A stretch of 64,000 nucleotides of DNA from Halichoerus grypus (lineage: Eukaryota; Chordata; Mammalia; Carnivora; Phocidae), in the NCBI RefSeq assembly GCF_964656455.1, contig NC_135716.1, positions 112,933,744-112,997,743 on the forward strand, written 5' to 3'. The first letter of the stretch is position 1, and every line of letters begins with the position of its first letter. The notes below the pieces were generated by a model. That model was not told the DNA's origin. It was given only the letters and a program-made list of their open reading frames with translations, and ran no database searches. The position numbers and the translations under genes were made by a program. This document shows, piece after piece, positions 56,216-64,000 of this stretch.

Positions 56216-57860
56216 GAAGATAATCCGTGTGGCATTTTCAGAGGACAATTGGAGGGCTGTCTGTCTGAGGAGCTGTCTTGCCTTGTGTAGGCTAGTAGTG
56301 GGAAACAAACCAGAAATGTCCAGTTAGGGAGAGTGGGGAGGAGGCTTAAAGCCAATTTAAGGAGCTGGGGCTGTTAGAGGCTATCAGAGCTATCCAGGGC
56401 TTTCCAGTAAAGTAGGGGTTTAGGGTCGTTAATATCAAGGCATTCTGAAAGCCGTTTTGGAGGAAGGAAGAAACTCACTTTGCACATGTAAGGTGACAGG
56501 GATATAGATTAGGGATAGTGGAAGGGTGATCAGATCTGGTCGATGTGGTCTCTTTATAAAGTTTCTTTCATAGAAGGAGCTAAGGACTAAACAGTGTGGA
56601 GTTAGAGAGTTGTTTTGTTTTGTTTTGTTTTGTGTGTAGACTCCTAATATTTAATGTCAGTTGACCAAAATAAAATTAGTATAGTTCCATAACTTTGGAA
56701 AATAGAACTCACTCAATATTCAGGGACTGTAAAAGGTGGGAAGTAACTTTAATGCTAAATACCCCTAGAACTTGCTTCAGCTCAAATAATAGCCCTTTAA
56801 AAGAGCTCCTTTCCCCTTCCTGTTAATGAAGATGAGTGTGTGCCTTTCACTGGTTTCCAGGAAGGCATAAGTACAGATCATTTGTAGCTGTATGAAGTTT
56901 GAGGTTAGGATTGTAGTGGCATTGGGTTAAATGGGGAGGATGGTGCTAGCAAAATGGTAATTTTGATGACTTTATTTGGTGACATTGTGATTTGGATGAG
57001 AAAATTCTGTCCTTTCCTAAGTCATTAAAATGATTTAATTAAAGACACAAACCTTGTAAATAGTTTTGGATACTAGGGGATTTATTTATATTGTCTCTCA
57101 TTTTCTCCTCATCTCTCTTTTTTTTTTCTGCCCATTGTAGTTTTGTAGTGGGAGAATACATGGTAGACAATTGCATTTCTAAAGGGAGTCACACTCATTA
57201 TATGGACACCAGTTTTTTAAAACATGAAGAAATTGCAACCACCTATTACTGTTCAGTGGTAGGCCTTAAACATATGAAGCAGAAAAGGATAACTGACCTA
57301 ATATTGATTTCATGAATTTTTCTGTTCTCTCATTTGGGGGGCAAGGGGCAGCATGGTGCTAATAGCTCTGGGGTGTCTGGGGTGTCATAGTAGTTAACTA
57401 TAGCCAAGGATTGCTTCCCTTGGAAGGAGGATGCACATGCCAAGAGAATTGTACACAGTGGTTGGCAAACACAGGAAGGGGATAAATGACAAAGGAAAAC
57501 ATAGGCCCTGTGAGGTTAGAGGCAAAACAAGCTGGCTTAGTCCTGTTGCTTCTGAGCAGGGGCAAGGAGTGTATTTCTTTTCTCATCTCTTGAGTTTATT
57601 TAAATTATCTGTTGGTTTGGGGGTGGAAAGAAAGTATCATGTTATAAGGCTGATTAATATTAAGATGCAAACATGCAGATTATATCCAGCTCCTGACACT
57701 CCTTTTCACTCCAGTTTAGAAACCGAAGACTACAAAAGAAACCTGTTCTAAGGGAAGGAAGGAGAGAAAGCAAAAGACATTTCCCTACTTTTTAACGAGA
57801 GGTGTTTTTGGAATATATATTATTTTTGGATTTTTGGTATCCATGCCACCCTAACAGATC
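56216..57860. other. Intergenic, nothing recognised
   Basis: No gene or named repeat apart from a (GTTTT)n microsatellite at 56,611-56,632. Confidence 0.45.
56611..56632 (+). repeat. (GTTTT)n microsatellite
   Basis: Four units of TGTTTT-type pentamer with no interruption. Confidence 0.85.
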
Positions 57861-57877
57861 ATCTAAAGTAGCTCCTG

Positions 57878-58078
57878 GGGGCGCCTGGGTGGCTCAGTCG
57901 TTAAGTGTCTGGATTTGGCTCAGGTCAGGATCCCAGGGTCCTGGGATCGAGCCCCACATCGTTCTCCCTGCTCAGCGGGAAGCCTGCTTCTCCCTCTCCC
58001 ACTCCCCCTGCTTGTGTTCCCTCTCTTGCTGTGTCTCTGTCAAATAAATAAATAAAATCTTTAAAAAAAAAAAAAAAA
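57878..58078 (+). mobile_element. Young carnivore tRNA-Lys SINE with 16-A tail
   Basis: Near-consensus element, CCCACTCCCCCTG block, pure A16 run (58063-58078). Perfect duplication TAAAGTAGCTCCTG on both sides. Confidence 0.96.
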
Positions 58079-58309
58079 TAAAGTAGCTCCTGGCTGAAAA
58101 CTGCCAGGGGGTTTGAACTAGGGGTGGGTTGCATTGGGCAGGGGTATTCAGGGTGCTGTTGTCATTAATTTTGCCAAAAGAGCCTCATCAGAGACCAATT
58201 CTCCCCTCCTTGGTGGGTGGCATCGAGCCTTGGAGAGGGCCTCCACGCAGATTTCAGCCTTGCCCCCTCCTCCAACCCTTTTGCCTTCTGCTCCTGCAGT
58301 GGGACTTCT

Positions 58310-58570
58310 CTCTCTCTTCCCCTTTTTTTCAATTAAATGAATTAATTACCAGGCATTTAACTTTTTGCCAGACTCTTTCATTATGCCCAGAGTTGTTGCT
58401 GAGCGGCAAAGGGAAGTAATAACATTCGCAGTGAGGGGCAAATCCTGTTAATGAACAAATTAAAGTTCAAACAGTGATTCAAGTTCACAACCTCTCCGTG
58501 GCTCTTCTCTTTAATAAGAGTTATACATGTTACTTTCCTGCTCTTTTCTCCCTTTTATTACTTTTTAAGC
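58310..58570. promoter_or_regulatory. Candidate conserved non-coding element
   Basis: Repeat-free, with TTCAATTAAATGAATTAATT, ATTAATTACC, GTTAATGAACAAATTAAAG and CTTTAATAAGAG. Dense TAAT/ATTA cores interspersed with GC-balanced sequence, as in developmental enhancers. Conservation is untested. Confidence 0.4.
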
Positions 58571-59290
58571 TTTTCATCAACACTGCCGGGGCATATTTGA
58601 GGCTCCCAGCCTTTCAGCCCTGACAAGGACTGGAGCAGTTATAATCCCATCTTAATTTGGCAACTTTTGTAAAACACATAAAGGGCCCAGGGCCACCTTT
58701 GGTCACCAGGACCGGGTGACCATATAGCTTCCACCTCCTGCCAGGGTTCTGTGGGTTGCTCCTCTCCCTCTGCATTCCTCTCCCTACACATTGCTCCTCT
58801 CCCTAGGAATTCCTCCAGCTGTCAGGATCTGATCACTCACCTTCCTGCCCCCCAGGCACCGCTTTGCTGAGCGAATGAGACACAACTGTCTGAGCCCTTG
58901 CCCTTGTGTGTTCCTTCTCCTATCATCTCCACCTGCCTGGTTGCAGCGCTAGGGAGAAGGGGACTCTGTGAGAAAAGGGAGGAGTCTCCAGACTAAAAGC
59001 TGGGAACCTTTATGGGGAAAGGAGTCTGAGGTAGGAAGGAAGCCTGATCCCCTCCTGACCACCATTATTACCAAGTGCTGCTAGCTTCACTTAGGGGACC
59101 ATGTCTGCCGAGGCACTGAAAGGCCCAGCCTCATTGGCCCAAACCCCAGAGCAAGGCAGGGGCCTGGGCGGGAAGGAGCCCGGGAAGCGTCGGGTGCCCG
59201 CCTACTTCTCTTCCCTCTTTTTTTCCCTCCCCATACTGTGGATTGCGTGGGGGTCTTTTCCATCTCCGTGCCTGGCTTCTCACCACCATC
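58571..59290. other. Intergenic, GC-moderate, nothing recognised
   Basis: No gene or named repeat. Confidence 0.45.
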
Positions 59291-60450
59291 TTCTGAGCGT
59301 GGTGGCTTGATATAATCACCATGACAACTGCAGTCTACGAGCATACACATAATAGAGATGAAATAGACAAAAGATTAGCATGCCATGAAAAGTACAATAA
59401 GTTTCTTATTTAGCATTTAGATAACTGTCTTTCCTTCGGAGCAAGCTTCAAAGTTGAAGCCAGTTTAGACCAAGAGGATTAATTCTTTCTCCCGCATGCT
59501 TCATTGAATCTCTCATTACCAAACTTTGTCTGTATTGATGTAAGATTTGATTGAAGATTAGAGCATTTAGCAAATCTTGCTTTTCTGCATGTATCAGGTC
59601 CTTTCAAGCACGGATCGCAGTGCCCAGTGGTCAATACCCTTACTTTTATCCAGTGTCTGCTTCATTTAAACTTAATCAACTCCATCAACGAACTGGAACA
59701 GGGAAACGTCCCTGCGGTAAGAATGTTGTGCTTTTGTGGGATAATTCTTTGCTCTTTCCCGATCCGTTGCCATTAAACCTAAAATTGCACTATGATGAAC
59801 TTTTTTTTTTTTAATCAATATGATAATGACAATTGGGCCTGAACACTCTGGTAGGACCTAGACTACAGCTGAATCTGGCTTCCATCACCAAAACAACTTC
59901 TGGTCCTACGATAGTCTGCCTCCTTTTGTGTGGCTTTAATACCTTTTCTTCCCTGACATTGAATATTGCTCAAGCTGGAAAATGATGCATCTTTGTAGGG
60001 AAGGCTCATATGTCACAGCCAGAAAGTGAAGCAGACCGATTGGTTGTGTGAATTATCTGACTTGCTGCAGTGAATTATTTGCACTGTTTCCCTACCTAGT
60101 CAACAAGTTCCTGAGGTATAGTAGAGATCAATCAAAACTGACAGCCCGCATGTGAAGGCTTTACTGTGTAAATCTGGCGCACTCATCCTGGCCATGCCGG
60201 CCCTGGCATCTGTATATCATTTTTATACTGCTACCAGTAGAGCAATTTCAAAAGTATTTGCAAGGAAAATGCGTGTCCCCATCTGTTCCTAGAAGCATAA
60301 ATGTGCCACCTTCAGAGGATTTTCATTGGTAATCATATCTTTAATGATCAACAGACTAGTGATATATATATTTCCATAAAATGGGGTTTTCTTCACTTTA
60401 TTGTGATTGGCTAGAATAAATAGCTTTTCCATATGTTAGGGAGATAAAAT
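59290..60450. promoter_or_regulatory. Candidate conserved non-coding block
   Basis: More than 1 kb with no transposon recognised. Contains AAGATTAGCATGCCATGAAA, GGATTAATTCTTTC, TGAATTATTTGCACTGTTTC, GGTAATCATATCTTTAATGA and TGTGATTGGCTAG. High motif variety and lack of repeats suggest constrained sequence, but this is an inference. Confidence 0.35.
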
Positions 60451-63400
60451 ATAAGATTAGCAGAGGTCATTTGTTGGATAGTAAACAAAAGAAACAATTC
60501 ATTCCAAATAATCTTTGAAAAGAAGCAATGACAAAATTAAGTTGCAATAACAGAGCATCTGAGGCCCCACATCAGAAAACAGACCTTGTTCCTCCTTGGA
60601 AAAGGAGCCGTTTAAGAGTAGAAAGTTAGAGACTTCTAGAGGACTCTGGTGGCTTATTTTCATGAGGCAGGGGAGGAAAGGAGCAGGGTAAGAAGGAGAG
60701 GCTAGAATAATACTTATTTGTTCTACTTCTAAGGTCGTATTTCCTATCCCTTTATTTTTAAAATTTCTCAAATTCCCTTCCCTTTATTTTACCTGCTATT
60801 TTCCCGTCTTCACTGCAGCACCCTCGGTAAGTTGGTGGGTGGTGTGTTCAGAAAGTAGGAAATGCCAACCCTGCTGTATTTCTCTTCAGGCCTACAAGGA
60901 GATGGGGATTTTTCATGTGCTTAAAAAATCAAAAGGCTGGCTCCCTCCCTGGTAGATTTCTCTTCTCGCATAGAAAAGGGTGACTTTGGAGAGCCAGGCA
61001 CAGTACCTGCCTTTAAGTGAAATTCCAGAGCCATGCAGAAGCTACCTGAAGATAGCCAAGACCCACCAGAGAACCCCCAGGAAGTGTTCTTAGCAATCTA
61101 ATTCCACCTGTATAGGTTACAGTCCAAAGATACAACCAGGCCCTGATCTGCCTCCCCCCACACACCCATGCATGTATTTACACTCAGCACCCAAGAGGTC
61201 CTCCCTTTTCAAATGCAGACACTCTTAGTTCTGTAGACAGTTAGCTCTTGGGGAAATTTGGAAACCTCTTCTCCAGGATCTCTGTGTAGAGGTTTCCACT
61301 GCCTGCTCAGGAATCTCCAATTCTATTTTGTTTCCAGGGTTGGGAATCTCCTGTTCCACAAAGGACTGACAGTTGTAAGATGCCTGAATCTGTCTAAACA
61401 ATGTCTTCAGCCTTCAGGCTCTCCAGAAAATAGGTGTAGAGCTGTTCAGACCTGTTTTCTATAAGTCAAGAATTGAGAATGAGAAGTTGGTGTGGGGGGG
61501 TTTCCCTCTAAACATTGAAAATAAGACCAGTAGTAGGTTAAGTGTTGATTCTTTATTGTTATTTTCCCCCCCTTGGGGAAATGTTATGTTACCCACTGCA
61601 TATGTTACCCACTGCATCCCCATAGTCCATAGAAATTTTTTTGCTCTTTCTGAATGCCTACTGCTCTCACTGCAGCAGGAATATATGGGTATTAATTTGA
61701 AAATTGGAAATGTGGTCTTTAGGCTGGTCCCACGCAGAAAGTCTACTAGCATCTGAGACCTAACTTGTGTTAACTTCCTGGCCCCAGTGAGGCTTGGGAA
61801 CACTGACAGAAGTAGAAAAATAGCTCACCCAAGTCTCTGGCCAGAAGAAGATCGAAAAACCGCCATCAAAAGATTTTCTTTTAACATTTCCCTTTAATTG
61901 TAGAAACATAATCTTGTAGGCTAGGTTGCACATAGGCAGGCATAGACTGTATAGGATTTACAGGTAGATCACATTTTGCCTGATCTGAAACCAGATTTGC
62001 TGTAGTATTGCAATTAAGACTACAAGACAGGGAAGTCACGCTTGTAGTTGCCACACTGTATTGTGATTACACTGCAGATCTGCAGTCTTCAATGAATTTG
62101 CTTGCCACGAGGAAATTCTGGCATGTGTTGTATATGAAACAATTTATACTCAATTCAAAAAACTGAATTTCCTGATTTCTATGTATTTTAGTTTGAGACC
62201 CATTTTGCATTGAATTTTTCTATGTTTTCATAAAATGAAATTTAAAAAAAACAACTGATTTTATGTGGGAGAAATAAATGTGTAATGTTTGCTCCTTTCA
62301 TTGTCCAGGAGGATGAGGCTGATACTACTACAGGTGGGACATTTCCCACTCTTTCCTCCTGTGCCCAGGGGTACTGTCTAACCCACAGGCCTCCGCCAGG
62401 AATGTTGCTGTCCACAGCGGAGTAGAAGACCCTGCAGAGCTTACCTTTTGGGCTTATGTTGGCTGGGGCTCTGAGCCATAGAACTGCAGGCATCCAAGTT
62501 TTTCCTAAACCCTAGATTGGAGCCATTTGCAACACATAGTCCTTTGCTGCTTCAGAACCACAGACCCTCTACACATTCATATCCATAGCAGAGATGGAAG
62601 TCTTGGCAACTATAGGACAAGTATCGCAAATTTTAAAAACAAACCTACTGAGTTCAGGGTGAAAATTACCTGCAGCAACAATGCTGTCTCTTTCCCTGCA
62701 CAGCTTCACTGCCACCAAGCAACCTCATCAGTTTAGGCTTATTTCACTGAAAATGTACTTAATTCCAGAAAAACTACTAGCTATCTATATGTAACTATTA
62801 TTTGTTAGTCAATTTTATGACAACCCTCCTACCTTAGAAGAAAATATTGAACCTAAACTCTAATTCAGATATTTGAAAACGTATAATAAAGTGTTAATTT
62901 GCATATAATCTCTCATGACTGTAATATGCATAGTATTTGTTTTTTTAGATAAAAGTCAGGGTGGGCAGGCAGTGTGGTGTTTTGAAAAGAAATTCAGATT
63001 TTAAAAATAAGCTTAAGGAAATGCCTGTTTTAAGGAAAATAAACTTAACTGATCGTTAAGACAAAGAGAACTATTAAAATTTAGTGTCAATTAACAATCT
63101 TTATGTTAAATTACTGATAAAATGCCAAGGTGTTTAAAGTTAACAGAAAATGAAAAATTTGGGGGAGTTGAAGTTTCTTTTTTGTTCCCCCTTACTCTGA
63201 ACAGCATGCTAGTAATACTTACCGTCACTCTTGGCTTTATTAGGAATTTTCATCTCGTTCCAGAAGGAAATACCAGAAAAGCAACTTGTATAGTTCATAG
63301 CCTCACTCTAAAGAACATTATTTCTAGGCAGAATTTCTACAGTCACCCTTGTCTGTGAACACTTGTTAAGGGATGTGTTTTAATTTTAGGTCAGAACAAC

Positions 63401-63590
63401 TGGGTTAAGATGTGGAGAAGACACTGAGTTTTCCCTATGGGGGAAGAGGGAGGAGAAAGGAAGCTAAATTAGTTTTACTGTTCGGCAAAAGGACTACTCC
63501 AGGCAGCAGTGTGGTAGGGAAATTTGGATTTCTAAGCAGTGCTCTTCTGCCAGTCCATTTCTTAACACTCTTGGAGCCATTCACCTTTGG
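60451..63590. other. Intergenic, SINE-free
   Basis: No gene or named repeat. A 16-base perfect tandem duplication lies at 61,585-61,616. The open frames are short and unrecognised. Confidence 0.45.
61585..61616. repeat. 16-bp perfect tandem duplication
   Basis: TATGTTACCCACTGCA occurs twice head to tail without mismatch. Confidence 0.9.
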
Positions 63591-63599
63591 AGCAGGTTG

Positions 63600-64000
63600 C
63601 AGGTGGTCGCTGCGAGACCTCCGTCTCTTCCACCTCCTCTCTGTCGCCTTTTGCGCAGACTTAACGTACCTTCTTCCTGGATTCCCCTCCCCCATCCCAA
63701 CGCAAACGCCGAGGGACCCGACAGCTGTTTGAAGAAGCCTGCTGGTCGCCCAAGGTTGGGGGGGGGCGATCTCGTCCCCTCTAGGCGTTCGGGATCCGGA
63801 TTTAGGCTCCTACCACACCCCTCCGCGCCGCTGGACGAAGGGGCTGTTCTGGGCCGCGGCATCCGGGGCACGTGACCCGCGGGCAACTACGGGAACCGTC
63901 CGTGGGTGACGCCAGGCGCGACTCTGTTGCCGTTGGCCCGACGCCTTCCGGCACACCTGTCCCCAAGCGCGGAGCGCAGGGGCCGAGTGACCCTGGACCC
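63600..64000. promoter_or_regulatory. Second CpG-rich promoter-like segment, cut by window end
   Basis: CpG density and GC content rise steeply and stay high to the last base. Holds an E-box in GGGGCACGTGACCC (CACGTG 63869-63874), a TGACGC half-CRE near 63,907, TTCCGG ETS cores, and a G9 run (63758-63766). Probably the edge of a CpG-island promoter whose body lies to the right. Transcript direction cannot be told. Confidence 0.55.

Overview
This is mammalian nuclear DNA, almost certainly from a caniform carnivore. It holds many copies of the carnivore tRNA-Lys-derived SINE (heads such as GGGGCGCCTGGGTGGCTCAG, a CT-rich body, an AAATAAA/poly(A) tail) and a young carnivore-type L1 3' end. The near-consensus SINE copies look like the bear/panda/seal/mustelid (arctoid) type, not the dog SINEC_Cf type. 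That placement is an inference from memory of the families.

The only protein-coding sequence I can support is at the left edge. Two plus-strand exons (773-875 and 1655-1847) encode the C-terminus of a C2H2 zinc-finger protein that I recognise as ZNF644, a partner of the G9a/GLP H3K9 methyltransferases. A roughly 1.4 kb AU-rich 3' UTR with several AATAAA signals follows. The remaining 60 kb is intergenic. In human, the next gene in this direction is the homeobox gene BARHL2, about 200 kb away, so I read this window as the ZNF644-to-BARHL2 interval.

From about 4.8 to 44.3 kb the DNA is a dense repeat landscape. It has 24 tRNA-SINEs in both orientations, L1 fragments of several ages, an MLT1 LTR, an MLT2-type ERVL LTR with a SINE inside it, a Tigger-like MITE, two copies of an unassigned LTR-like repeat, and L2 and MIR relics. 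Two stacks are especially readable. In the first, an old plus-strand L1 (about 27.0-33.65 kb) is interrupted by a second L1 (29.34-32.10 kb). In the second, an old antisense L1 (about 37.64-42.31 kb) is interrupted by a MITE, an MLT2 LTR, an LTR-like repeat and two SINEs.

From about 44.3 to 64 kb the texture changes. There are only three SINEs, several MIRs, and stretches rich in homeodomain-type TAAT/ATTA motifs that look like conserved non-coding elements. A CpG-island promoter (about 50.38-51.25 kb) has GC boxes, a G-quadruplex motif, a Z-DNA-type GC tract and two consensus splice donors; it probably drives an unannotated plus-strand transcript. A second CpG-rich promoter-like segment begins near 63.6 kb and runs off the window.

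I found no novel multi-gene system. The most interesting items are the orphan CpG-island promoter, the SINE-poor and motif-rich right third, near-perfect short hairpins (best at 23,524-23,567), closely spaced inverted SINE pairs, and the nested transposon stacks.
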